This document shows positions 40,778 to 50,784 of a DNA stretch of 51,479 nt, one piece after another. This stretch comes from Parietichytrium sp. I65-24A (Eukaryota > Sar > Bigyra > Thraustochytrida > Thraustochytriidae): assembly GCA_012862575.1 (NCBI GenBank), contig BLSF01000121.1:1-51479 (forward strand), given 5' to 3'. The position numbers and the translations under genes are program-made. Under the pieces are notes generated by a model. The model did no database searches. It saw nothing but the letters and a program-made list of their open reading frames with translations, and was not told the origin of the DNA. Each line of letters opens with the position of its first letter. Positions within the stretch are counted from its first letter, which is position 1.

Positions 40778-41420
40778 GAGGCTATATGTTTGTGGTAGGT
40801 GGTGCTACCGAACTGGGACAGAGGCTGGGATAGCTGGCTAGCTAGGTAGCATTCGAGGTAGTAGATGTTAGTGGAAGAGAGTGGGACTCGGAGCGGTAGT
40901 GAATGTGGTAGTGACCACTTATAGATTATCTACTAACACTGTGGTACAGCAACATTTCCGCAGCTCCTAATATTGGGGTAACACCTTCATACTAAAAACA
41001 AATACTCACTTCTTACACCGTTATCTTCACTTCCCTATAATCCAGTCTTACAATACCCACATTACCGAGTACTATAGACGTACAAGCCTCACACAACTCT
41101 TGAAACTCCGTATTTAGTACGATATAGGAGATATTGCTACTAAACCCTTATCCGCGCCTATGTAAACGCTGACTGACTGCTAGGCCGCGTATCTCTTCGC
41201 ATCACGAAAATCATCACAACGGGAAGTTGGACTCGGAGTGAGAGAGGAGAGAGGAGAGAAGCCAGGACAGAGCGAGAACAGTGGATGCAGCAGTGAGCAA
41301 CCGCGCAGCAGGTTAGGTCGGATCAGTTCGTTCGTCTCTTTGCTTTTGTTCGTGGAAGGCGCTGCATGCTTGGCTGTGCACGGCGGCGTGCTATGTGCGG
41401 TGGTCGAAAGGAGGTGCTCG

Positions 41421-41641
41421 CTGATTGATTGATTGATTGTGATTGATTGATTCATTCATTCATTCATCGACTGATTGTGTCATTGGTTCATTCATTGACC
41501 CATTCATTCATTCATTCATTGACTGATTGTTTCATTCATTCATTCATTGACTGATTGTTTCATTCATTCATTCATTGACTGATTGTTTCATTCATTGACT
41601 CATTCATTCATTCATTCATTGACCAATTGATTGACTGACTG
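41421..41641. repeat. ATTG/ATTC tetranucleotide minisatellite
   Basis: About 220 bp of ATTG and ATTC units, including higher-order units of the form GACTGATTGTTTCATTCATT repeated about three times. It lies 230 bp upstream of the RCC1 gene start. Confidence 0.9.
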
Positions 41642-41867
41642 GAAGGGAGGTTTCGCGAGCGGAGAGCAAGAAGGCGTCTGGTGTACATCGCGGCTGGGTT
41701 CGCTGGATGGTCAGCCACGCATTTGGTTGGAAGGGCTGTGGAGAAGCTTGGCGATAAAATTGAGCACGCGGCGGGTTGTTCATTTTGAACGGAGGAGACG
41801 TGATCGTTTTTGCTTGCGCGTGACACGCTGAGGATCGCGATTGGCTGCGCTCCTGAACACAGACTAC

Positions 41868-44800
41868 ATGGCGGAAGAGCGAAGGCGAATACCGAGGCTA
41901 CCGTTTCTCCCTGATCGGTTTGGACTCTGCGTCCTCACGGGGCTTTACGCCTCGCAAGTCGACCACGATTTTGAAAGCGCTGTCGACGCAGATGCAGATG
42001 CGGGCGATAGCAATCGAGACGCCGATCGAGATGATGAGTTTCCTAGCTCTAGCTTTGCATCGCGCACGGAGTCAATGTACTCAATGACTTCCGCCTCGGA
42101 GATGGCGCACAACAGAGCACCCTCGGATCGAAGAGCACAAAACAAAACATTCATGTTCCTCGACGACTTTCACCACGATCAAGGCGAAGCTCTCAAAGGG
42201 GCAGCCAAACGATGGAAAGTGCATGGGGTCCAGCCATCCAGCGGGTCGAGGGTAGGCTTCCAGCTCATTACCGTGCGCGGCAGCTTCCCGCTTGTAACGG
42301 ATCCGGCCATGGTGTACGTGAGCTTCGGGGACCGACTTCAGCGACCGGTGCGATGGGGACCAAAAGAAATTCAGTGCTACACCACGCCAGTCCCGAAAGG
42401 CGTCAAACAGGTGCCGATTGCTGTGTCGTTCGATGGCGGGGCGAATTTCAGCGCCGAAAACGTGACCTTCGCATTCACGGATACCACTCTCACCGAGGTT
42501 GAGCGCGACGGCTCACACGTGTATCATTGGGGCAGTGCCAGTTGGTTCGGAAAGGAAAAGGCCGATCCGCAACAAGGCGTTCCTAGGCGAAAGAATGAAT
42601 CGAAAAATGAGTGCAAGCCTGCATGGGTGGAAACCAAGTTCCCTTCTTTTATCGAGGGTCAAAAGCTCATTCTGAACTCAATCGTGCGCAAGTACCTCAG
42701 ACTGTCAGACTTGGATGTGGTGAACCACTACTTGGAACTGTGCAATTATGATGGAAACGCTGCTTTAGAGCGAATCATCTCGGCCTTTGAAAACAGCGTA
42801 GCAGTATTTGGACCTCAGCAAAGACAACGGCTCAATTTTTCGGGAGGCGTGGAGCAGGTTTCAACTTTGTACAGGCGCTATTTACAGGAATTTCAGCGGA
42901 GCGGGAAGGCAATTCGGCAAATCGCTTGCAGCGACAGTGCGACAGTGGTCCTGCTCGAGGACGGTCGAATGGTGGTGCAATTGCCATTCGACAAGAATGC
43001 TGACTTTACGGGATTTGTGACCATGGATGAATTGGCCCTGTGGAGCTTTCAAGTCGGTCGAGACGAAGGGGAATCTGTAACTTCAGCGAGTAACACTCTT
43101 GGACGAAGGAAACTGCAGAATTTGGCGAGGCTCGGCAAAGCCAAAATGAACAAGAAACGCAACAAAGTCAACGATAACTCTGCACAAATTGTGGTCCTCC
43201 CTGTAGAAGAGACGACCCCGCAACAGCTTGTCGAAGCCAAAAATCGACGAAATTCTCACGCATGGTTTTTCGAAGAAAACTCTGCTCCAGCGGATGTGCA
43301 GGGACAACCGCAGCCTCCTATCCGACTATTTCCGAGATTCCATCAGGTTGCCAGTGTATCGGCGGGAGCGTATCATTTCTGCGCGGTAACTGATCGAATG
43401 AGCGGCTCAATTTTGTACACGTGGGGAGATAATCTCTATGGCCAGCTTGGGACTGGGTTCGTGGACCAGGCTTGCTACCGACCCACCCGAGTGGATCTTG
43501 GGGATGGTACGGCTCCCGAGGAGGTAAAGTTCATCTCCTGCGGTCCAAATAACACAACCGCTGTCACATTCCATGAGTTGCAGGGAACAAAACTCTACTC
43601 ATGGGGTCAAGGCGCGGACAGCGCGAAAAGGGATGTGGTCACAAAGTGCTCGTACCCACTACAAGAGCAAACGAGTCTTCCAGAGCTCATCTTTGGCTTC
43701 AAGCCCACCAAGTTAGAATACCAGCAGACGTACTCTCCGACATTTTGGACGAGGTCCCTCGACGACTGGCTACTTGCCCTGGAGCAGGACTGGCAGATAA
43801 CAAAAAACCCTCGCCCGTATCATCTTGAGATCGACGGAGTGCAGGAAGAGCTCGCCAGTCACCTCAAACTCGCAGAAGTAATGGATAAACACTTCCAAAT
43901 GCAACTGGCGTACATGGAGGATCTGGAGGGCATTCTCGAGCATCAATCTGGAGATGATTATTTTGGAACGTCAGGGCAGTCCACGTCCGACAATCTCGCT
44001 TTGTCGGAGATGAAGACTCTACTGCAATCCATCGACCAGTCCATCGAATATCTCAACTCTGCTTTGAACGAGGTGGGTGAGAAGCAAAAGGCCTGCCACC
44101 TGGAATTACGAAAGATTGATTTGTCCATCAAAGTCTGTACTGAACGAGTGCACGACTTGCGCAAGGCAGACCATGGAGAAGTTCCTTTATCCGCAGTCCA
44201 AGACGACCTGAACGAAGCCGTTGCCGAGGACGAGGAGGGCGAAGAATCCGATGCTTTTGAGCAAGACGACGATGAAGGCGTCCCGCTCCCTTCCTCGCTG
44301 GAGGGAGCTGCGGCAACACCGGCAACAAGGAAAGGGAGCAAGACCTCGCCCGGAAAGCGAAATTTGGCCCTAAGACTGACGTCGATGGCGCCCTCATTTG
44401 CCAAACTAAGGCAGGGGTCCAAGAAGGATAGTAAGAATACAGCAGCCACGCTCAAGTCAGTTCAATCTCCCGAAAAGACAAAAGAAGAGAATGATCTCCC
44501 GCGCCTCCCTCCGAAGCCTGCGACCGCGAATGATGGGGAAGCCTCCCGGGACAATATTGTGAGCTTACAAGACCAGCTGGCACAGCTGGCGAGGCACAAG
44601 ATTGCGATGAGATCTGAATTGGCTGTACACAGTGACTTTACGGATCAGGTGTTGGAGGAGCTGCAGGAGCTTGAAGTCACGAGGCAATTATTTCTGGACC
44701 TTCTCTCAGATTGGCATATTGAGGCAGACAGGAAGCAGTTCGACGAAAGCGACGCGTCCGCTCGTGATGAGTTTGAAGCTGTCATGGAGTTGATCGCCGA

Positions 44801-45296
44801 TGCAAAGTCGTGCAATTTGCTAATGGCCGCAGATCGCAGCGAGATGGAGAAGCAAGGATTCTCTTATGCAAATGCTGATGGCAATGCTGGTTTGACGGGA
44901 TCTGCCGCAGCAAACAATGCACGTTTATTTTCACGTCCCGGCGGGATGGTCCGAGAAAGTCTCCCTGAAGAAAGCGAGAATTCCGAGTATGCAAATGCGA
45001 AAGGAGTCAACAAGCTCATCGCGCAGCTACAGCGCAAAGTGGGCAACATACGCACAGCAGCTGAGCGTTTCTCGAGAACTTCTACATCGGATGACCCGCC
45101 GACGAGCGCCTTGTTGGACATCACAGAGGACGTTTGCGCTTTAAAACAGATATACCTTCACGGCCTTAAAGGACTGACAAGTGAGACCGAGCACATGCTC
45201 GGACTTGCACTTGCGACAGATTTTGCGAGCTCTGCCTTTGATCACATTCCGAGCCTTGGAAAGAGAAATATCCGGGTGATTTCGTCCCCGCTGTAA
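41868..45296 (+). CDS. IPT/TIG and RCC1-repeat protein with coiled coils
   Basis: A 1142-residue protein without introns. It starts at ATG 41868; the frame upstream begins with TTG. An IPT/TIG immunoglobulin-like domain lies at about 118-212 (VQPSSGSRVGFQLITVRG ... ENVTFAFTDT). A helical segment (VVNHYLELCNYDGNAALERII) recalls a UBA-like fold. RCC1-type blades lie at about 490-600 (VSAGAYHFCAVTDR, LYTWGDNLYGQLGTG, KLYSWGQGADS). Only about two or three blades are clear, fewer than the seven of a full propeller. The rest is acidic and coiled coil (about 660-780 and 880-960), with a basic patch near 815-860. It is probably a scaffold or signalling protein, and no catalytic domain is seen. AATAAA is at 45562. 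Confidence 0.75.
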   Translation: MAEERRRIPRLPFLPDRFGLCVLTGLYASQVDHDFESAVDADADAGDSNRDADRDDEFPSSSFASRTESMYSMTSASEMAHNRAPSDRRAQNKTFMFLDDFHHDQGEALKGAAKRWKVHGVQPSSGSRVGFQLITVRGSFPLVTDPAMVYVSFGDRLQRPVRWGPKEIQCYTTPVPKGVKQVPIAVSFDGGANFSAENVTFAFTDTTLTEVERDGSHVYHWGSASWFGKEKADPQQGVPRRKNESKNECKPAWVETKFPSFIEGQKLILNSIVRKYLRLSDLDVVNHYLELCNYDGNAALERIISAFENSVAVFGPQQRQRLNFSGGVEQVSTLYRRYLQEFQRSGKAIRQIACSDSATVVLLEDGRMVVQLPFDKNADFTGFVTMDELALWSFQVGRDEGESVTSASNTLGRRKLQNLARLGKAKMNKKRNKVNDNSAQIVVLPVEETTPQQLVEAKNRRNSHAWFFEENSAPADVQGQPQPPIRLFPRFHQVASVSAGAYHFCAVTDRMSGSILYTWGDNLYGQLGTGFVDQACYRPTRVDLGDGTAPEEVKFISCGPNNTTAVTFHELQGTKLYSWGQGADSAKRDVVTKCSYPLQEQTSLPELIFGFKPTKLEYQQTYSPTFWTRSLDDWLLALEQDWQITKNPRPYHLEIDGVQEELASHLKLAEVMDKHFQMQLAYMEDLEGILEHQSGDDYFGTSGQSTSDNLALSEMKTLLQSIDQSIEYLNSALNEVGEKQKACHLELRKIDLSIKVCTERVHDLRKADHGEVPLSAVQDDLNEAVAEDEEGEESDAFEQDDDEGVPLPSSLEGAAATPATRKGSKTSPGKRNLALRLTSMAPSFAKLRQGSKKDSKNTAATLKSVQSPEKTKEENDLPRLPPKPATANDGEASRDNIVSLQDQLAQLARHKIAMRSELAVHSDFTDQVLEELQELEVTRQLFLDLLSDWHIEADRKQFDESDASARDEFEAVMELIADAKSCNLLMAADRSEMEKQGFSYANADGNAGLTGSAAANNARLFSRPGGMVRESLPEESENSEYANAKGVNKLIAQLQRKVGNIRTAAERFSRTSTSDDPPTSALLDITEDVCALKQIYLHGLKGLTSETEHMLGLALATDFASSAFDHIPSLGKRNIRVISSPL

Positions 45297-45668
45297 GGAG
45301 CCCGCTTATGAGAAATAGAGGAGCAGAAGCGATCATTGCACACCCATCTTGCTCACTCACACAATTGAATGGGGGCTATCGTTGTCCTGACGCTAATTTT
45401 GAGATTCTTGTATGCACCGACAAGGTGAGGAGTGAGCTCGATGTGAGAATATCGACAAGTGAAGACTGGCGAAAATGAAGGAAATTCGACATCGTTAAAG
45501 TTTGTGTACGTTACAAAAACCTGCGAGGGTCTTTATGCATGCTCCGTTAAAAAATAATAATAATAAAAGAGACAGTTTCAACCTGACTTGGCAAGAAATA
45601 CAGTAAAGTGGTACAGAACAGAGTATTGATCACGAGCGACAGAAACTTGCTCTCCTGCAAGGTTCTTT
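45297..45668. other. convergent 3' flanks, no gene
   Basis: AT-rich spacer with an AATAATAATAAAA stretch near 45554-45567, probably the poly(A) region of the RCC1 gene. Confidence 0.6.
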
Positions 45669-47039
45669 TCAAGTTTTATGATTGGAGAGTGGGAGAAAGA
45701 TGCTGAAGAGGCAAATCGAACAGCATGTGTTTGCGCATTGAGCAAGTATTTCAAGTTTGCTGCGGGGAGCCCGAGGCTGCTGAGACAAGGCGTGACCAGA
45801 GAAGCGATAAAGCAGCCGCAGCATCAAAATATCAACCACGAGTTCAACGAAAAGCATGACTGCTCCCTGAATAACAATTTGCGCGCTTTCGTCACCGTCT
45901 TTAATAAGCAGGCTCCAGAGGTAAGCAGTGAGGACGGCCACAATAGTGTCTACCTTTTCGCACGTTTCTTCGGCTTCAAAGGCGACGAGGGCCTTTTCTG
46001 CACTATTTCTCTGATCTGACTTGAGCCATGCAAGAGTCAGATTGTACACTTTCTTCTTACCTTCTGAGGTCTTTCGAGTTTGCGCTTGCGCTAAAGCATT
46101 TCTGCCGCTCTGGGCACCGGACTGTGCCGTCTCCGCTGGCGCAATCGCCGAGCTTTTACGTGGAGCTCTGAACCTTATGCTAATCATTTCTAGAACTACG
46201 GAGGAGCTCATTGCGAACGCGAAGGCGGCCGGAGAGCTCAAAAGTGCAGTGAGAAATTTGCCAACAAAGCTATAGTACTGCTTATACATGTTCGACATGC
46301 TCCGCGTTGCGGCATTGCTCTCCCTTCCCTCCAATATGGCCGTGAATGCAAACGTGTGAAAGTTGATAATGAACACCCGTGCAATTCCGGCCATGGAATT
46401 GTAAATGACTCCAATGAGGAGAATCTCTTGATACCACTCCAACGATTGCTGCATTGCGTACGCGTAAAATAATATAACAGCAAAAAGGCCAGAAGAGACG
46501 ATTGAGAGTTCAATGGCGTGCGAAAGACTGGCACCAAGAATAAGGTAGTACACAATGACCTCCACAAAATAATTCAATAGGGGGCTGAAACCTGTCGCGA
46601 CAAACCCATACGAGTCGAAGAGCCCCGGGACAATGATCGCTCCAACTACTGCAATCACGCTGGCCACAACTGAAGCGACGAGGCTGTGTTTCCATCCGCG
46701 CGGATCTGATGGAACCATAGCCGCAAAACGCCCGATCAGGTGTGTGGGCATGGTAAAACAAGTGATGAACGCGTGATACTTGTACGAAAAACCGAACGTG
46801 TCGAGGTTGAAGAGCACCAGCAAGATGGCCGAGACTGCTCCTGCACATCCCACCACCGTGTACGGCAGTGTCAGGAAGCTCAGCGACAGCGAGTACCTCG
46901 CGTCTTCCCACCAGCTGGGCTGCCTCTGTACACTGCTGCCCTCATCCCGACTCCCGAGCGGAGTAAGTGGTCCGAGCGCGGACGGCCGCATTTCTTGCTG
47001 GCCTTTCGTGCTGTGCAGAGAGTCCCCCACTGTCGTCAT
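45669..47039 (-). CDS. multi-pass membrane protein, family not recognised
   Basis: A 456-residue protein from ATG 47039. After a hydrophilic N-terminus of about 45 residues (with PSWWEDARYSLSLSF) there are six or seven hydrophobic segments up to about residue 290 (for example TVVGCAGAVSAILLVLF, LVASVVASVIAVVGAIIVPG, LLNYFVEVIVYYLILGA). A charged loop follows at about 290-350, and a pair near the C-terminus (VDTIVAVLTAYLWSLLI, AVMLFVELVVDILMLRLLY). I recognise no transporter signature. It could be lineage-specific. GGTACC-type motifs lie about 80-110 bp upstream of its start. Confidence 0.65.
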   Translation of the reverse strand: MTTVGDSLHSTKGQQEMRPSALGPLTPLGSRDEGSSVQRQPSWWEDARYSLSLSFLTLPYTVVGCAGAVSAILLVLFNLDTFGFSYKYHAFITCFTMPTHLIGRFAAMVPSDPRGWKHSLVASVVASVIAVVGAIIVPGLFDSYGFVATGFSPLLNYFVEVIVYYLILGASLSHAIELSIVSSGLFAVILFYAYAMQQSLEWYQEILLIGVIYNSMAGIARVFIINFHTFAFTAILEGRESNAATRSMSNMYKQYYSFVGKFLTALLSSPAAFAFAMSSSVVLEMISIRFRAPRKSSAIAPAETAQSGAQSGRNALAQAQTRKTSEGKKKVYNLTLAWLKSDQRNSAEKALVAFEAEETCEKVDTIVAVLTAYLWSLLIKDGDESAQIVIQGAVMLFVELVVDILMLRLLYRFSGHALSQQPRAPRSKLEILAQCANTCCSICLFSIFLPLSNHKT

Positions 47040-49008
47040 CGCCCATCGCAGGCCTTCGCATGAACGCCTCGATCGGAGACTATTCCCGTGGCAACCGTGA
47101 TTGTGAAACCTCGCTTGGTACCAATCGATCAGTCAACCAAGTTGACCGGTACCGAAGCTCTGTTTCACAAAATGAGCTTTTCATGCACTTTGCAAATCGC
47201 ACATTGCACATGCACAACACGAGTACTTTACCGATTCATTCCGCTTCCCCACACTCTGGTGAATGGCACGTACGTTATTCTGTAGCTATCTGCACCGTAC
47301 CTCTTGACACTTTACCGTTTATCAAGTGCAAAATTTGGACCAAAATCCTCCCTCCCAGCCAGTAGTTCAACTGGTCCAACTGCCAGCTGCACCAACCTGG
47401 AGCTGTAATTGAAACCGCGAGACTGACCGTGTTTGCGTACAGAGGGGGACGAGCTTCTAACCGTGCATTTTTATCGTTTTCATCATCATCTTGTCACTTT
47501 CATTCATCTCAACTGACAGTGAATTCTGCTCTGACAACTGTGAATTGTAAAATTGACCTGACTGCGTGCAGTGCCCCCGCATTCACTGCCAAGTCGTATG
47601 AGAGAGCCGTTCAGTCCATCCCGGTCACCGGTCAGGGGGTTTCGGTTTCCTTTCTCTTGCTCGCTTGCATCTATGGCTTGTTGCGCGCGCTGCGAACAGC
47701 GGTGATCGTCGTTTGTTCTGTTTTGTTCTGTCCTGTTCTTCGCATCGTTTATTATTGTTTTATCCGGCAGCGAAGGGACAGGGGAGACTGATTGCTTTTC
47801 TGATTCCAGTGCTAAGTCTCTCCCACTGGTTTATAAAGTTTGTAAAAGTTTGTAATGGTTTGTAGATGCTAGCTAGTTAGTTTTTTTGATTTGTTTTGTT
47901 TTGTTCTCAAACGCAGGGCATTTGCAGTATTTGCGCAATGTCACAGCCTCTTTTAACACCGCCAACAGACGAAGAAAGAGCATCAAGAAAGCTCTCAAAC
48001 ACCCCATCCCTCCATCCCTTTTCTCAACTCCGGCGCTCGCGAACGGCAGGAAGCCCACAGTGTCAGACGCTGTGTCATCAGCTTGTGTAGTATCCAAACA
48101 CGGTCAGATAAAATCAGTCCCAAAATCGTGGCACAGATGTGACACAGATCCGAGTCAATCCGAGTCATGATGAGCACAAACGCCACGCCGCTGCAAATCG
48201 CGTAAACGCTGTAAACGCTGGTCACGGCTAGGCCACACACACGCGCGTGCACACCGCCGTTTGACACTACGCACACTCTCGCCACTTAGACTCCAACGTA
48301 CTTCATCCCAAGCGAAGCTCAATCTGGTTTACATTGTATGAGTTCTACAATCTAGCTAGTGCGTGTCGCAGATAACAGATCGCAGATCGCGGTCAAGTTG
48401 CCACGTTGTCGCCGAAAGATGCAGGTCTCAAAGATGGTACTCTAGTACAGAGGCTCACATGTTCATTCTCAATCAACTGAAATGAATCATTAAGATAAGT
48501 CAAGAGCTGCAAGAGCTCGCTAAATGAGGCGTTGCGCTACGAGCTGAGCGCGGCCTCAAATTGAGCGCCGTCTTGAGCCACAGGAATCCAGCCGGTCATG
48601 GCGCCACCACCGTGACTGACTAAACTAAGCAAGCTTCCAGCAATTTCAATCGATTGCAAGACTGTCAAGGCGAGCCTTGCCAAGCCTTGCACTTTCTGAC
48701 CAACGGCGAACTTTCCAGCCTAGCTCTCTTAGCTTGCGTAGATTGAGATCAAACTGGTACTCGGGCTGAGCAGCTGTCCAACGGTGCCAATCCAGCTGGC
48801 AGTTCGCGACAGATTGGTCCCCTCAAGCTCCGAGATCTCGCGGTTCGGCGCCTATTCGAGAAGGCCCGGTTGCCGCAGTCGCCACAGTTGCCCCAATCGC
48901 CTCGTCGCAGACCCGGAAAGTGATAGCGAAAGCGAGTCTCGCAGCAAACTGAGCAAACTTAAACTTGTCCAGTCAAGCGTGGTTGTGTGCACCTCTTGCG
49001 CGAGAAGA
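47040..49008. other. 2 kb intergenic, no confident gene
   Basis: A GTG-initiated frame at 47429-47791 has one hydrophobic stretch. A 50-codon ATG frame lies at 47938-48090 (MSQPLLTPPTDEERASRKL). Both lack family signal. ACCGGTACC is at 47145-47153. AAGTTTGTAAAAGTTTGTAATGGTTTGTA is a small repeat near 47836-47865. Confidence 0.5.
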
Positions 49009-49536
49009 ATGGCGAAGAAAGACGTCAAGGTGACGGAGGAGGACGTGGAGGAGCGCGTACAGCGGTTCTCTGAGCTGGTGGACGAGCACGGCCCATTGGA
49101 AGGCATCGCGTTTGGCATCAAGGAGCTGGTAGCGGACGCCGAAGAGAAGGAAAAATTCGCTGGGTTGGTGGAGAAAGCAGAGCTCTTTCGCGCCAAGACG
49201 TTGGAGCCTTTCGCGGACGAATTTCTGCGCGAAGACAAGAGCCAGAAACTCAAGGCCGCTGTGTCAAAGTTTCTCACGACTCTCGTGGATGACTCCAAGC
49301 CCCGCAAAGAGAGATTGACAAAGCGGCTCAGTAAGCGGCTCTTCGCCGGGCGCAAGACCAAGAGCTCAGATGCCAGCGGCCCAGAACAGCGCGCATTCGA
49401 GCACGACGAAGAGGAGGCCAAGAAGGCCGAGGACACCTCGTCAGACATTTCCTCCGAATCTGAGGACGAGCCAGCGGAAAAGAGCGGCTCTAAAAAGAAG
49501 GGATTTCGCATCAAGATAAACCTCAACGTAAACTAA
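49009..49536 (+). CDS. small charged protein, unknown function
   Basis: A 175-residue protein from ATG 49009. The frame stays open upstream but that part is Ser/Arg-rich and starts elsewhere; MAKKDVKVTEEDVEERVQRF reads as a natural N-terminus. The first 100 residues are predicted helical with alternating Glu, Lys and Leu. A basic stretch follows (KPRKERLTKRLSKRLFAGRKTK), then an acidic Ser/Glu stretch (SSDISSESEDEPAEKSGSKKK), and it ends FRIKINLNVN. The layout suggests a nuclear or nucleic-acid-associated protein, but I recognise no family. AATAAA lies at about 49654. Confidence 0.6.
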   Translation: MAKKDVKVTEEDVEERVQRFSELVDEHGPLEGIAFGIKELVADAEEKEKFAGLVEKAELFRAKTLEPFADEFLREDKSQKLKAAVSKFLTTLVDDSKPRKERLTKRLSKRLFAGRKTKSSDASGPEQRAFEHDEEEAKKAEDTSSDISSESEDEPAEKSGSKKKGFRIKINLNVN

Positions 49537-49713
49537 CTCCTTCTTCCCCACGCTCCGGCCAAGCAGCTTCGAGAGCCAAGAGTCAGCAGCAGCCCCGGTG
49601 CTTCTCCCGCAATCAACGAACCAAAAACTCCTTTTCTTCACCATTCTTTGACGAATAAAATATAGAGTATCTTCCATCTTTATAAATCCACGTTGAACCA
49701 GACCACCTTCCGC

Positions 49714-50015
49714 CAATTGCAAATCCAACGGCCCTGCCACGCCTTATTTCTTCGACAAAGAGATACATCGCCCATCTTCATCTTCCTTCGTGGCCATCAC
49801 AGACTTGAACTCCATCAACTTAACGCATATAATAGCCCTGTCACCCCTTTTCACTTCGACAAACACATACATCGTGAATCTCCCATCGTGGCCATCACAA
49901 TTCCATCGACTTCAACACATCCAACAGCCCTGCCACACCTTTTTGGGGGTTCCTTCGACATTGTCCATATTTATTTGTCCATCGTCCATCTTCCATCGTG
50001 GCCATCACAAATCCA
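49714..50015. repeat. degenerate ~100-bp tandem repeat
   Basis: CGTGGCCATCACA starts at 49789, 49887 and 49997 (spacings 98 and 110), each preceded by a CCATC-rich stretch. Related blocks (CCAACAGCCCTGCCACACC and CTTCGACAAACACATACATC) lie between them. About three units. Confidence 0.75.
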
Positions 50016-50022
50016 TCAACTA

Positions 50023-50558
50023 TTAAATTAATAAGACACAACACACCATGTGCTCATTGTAAAAGAAAAGGTCTTTCCACTTTCTGATCACCATGCTCCC
50101 CGGCCGCGAGGCCATGAACCATACCTCCACTACAGTGTCGCTATTGCTGGCCGAGTATTGCGTCGTGAAGAAACCAGCAAAGCCCTTGCGAGAGGCAGGC
50201 ATGTCCATTGGCTCGAAAAGCCAGTCCTTCATACGCCGGTTCAGCATGATACCCGCGTCTAGCCAAACCCCACCGTGCTTGAAGAGCAGGGCGAGTCTGA
50301 TGCAGTCAAGCCGGTCATACGTTGGATGCAGTCCAGCTTTTCGATGTTTCTGGGAAGCTCCGTCGGGTCAAGGTAGTTCTTGTAGTTTTGCTTGTTAAGC
50401 AAGCGGATCTCGCATCCGCTCGGCATCTGATTCCTCCAAGACTCGATGCATCTTTCAACCAACGAGTTCAGTCCACCATCGCAGAAGGCACAGATGATTC
50501 GGGGCATCGCACCGTACGCTTGTGCACGGACCACGGCTGACACGGCATTTCGACTCAT
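50023..50558 (-). pseudogene. broken capsular-polysaccharide-type glycosyltransferase
   Basis: The minus frame from ATG 50558 reads PRIICAFCDGGLNSLVERCIESWRN ... EIRLLNKQNYKNYL. It then loses the family pattern near 50316, where the neighbouring frame continues with RLDCIRLALLFKHGGVWLDAG. GGVWLDA is the donor-binding block of Caps_synth/Och1-like glycosyltransferases, which act in the Golgi on cell-wall or extracellular polysaccharides. The two halves are out of frame by one base, and no plausible intron bridges them. The second half stops at 50023 after ...KWKDLFFYNEHMV, earlier than family members usually do. A one-base sequencing error plus a true short C-terminus is the alternative to a pseudogene. 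Confidence 0.65.
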
Positions 50559-50583
50559 CTCAAGACAAATCTCCCCTCCTCCG

Positions 50584-50784
50584 TTATTTTCTCTTTGATA
50601 GTGCTCCTTTCCGTTTACTGACCAATTTTGCCAAGAGCTGAGGCGGCTCCCTCAATACTGTCAGATTCGTTTGTTCTTCCAACTTGCGTCTCTCCGCTTC
50701 CTGCTTCTCTTCTTCTCTATGCTTGATTTCTTGTCGTAGCACAGTTAAACTTTCTCTTCGGTTATGCGTTTCGTTGAGACGCAT
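50584..50784 (-). CDS. possible small coiled-coil ORF upstream of the glycosyltransferase
   Basis: A 66-residue frame from ATG 50784, rich in Glu, Lys and Arg (RQEIKHREEEKQEAERRKLEEQ) and ending 25 bases before the glycosyltransferase ATG on the same strand. It could be a small protein, an upstream ORF in the leader, or a chance frame. No family is recognised. Confidence 0.25.
   Translation of the reverse strand: MRLNETHNRRESLTVLRQEIKHREEEKQEAERRKLEEQTNLTVLREPPQLLAKLVSKRKGALSKRK

Noticed and set aside
47429-47791. 120-residue plus frame with one hydrophobic stretch
   Set aside because: GTG start, low-complexity beginning and no family.
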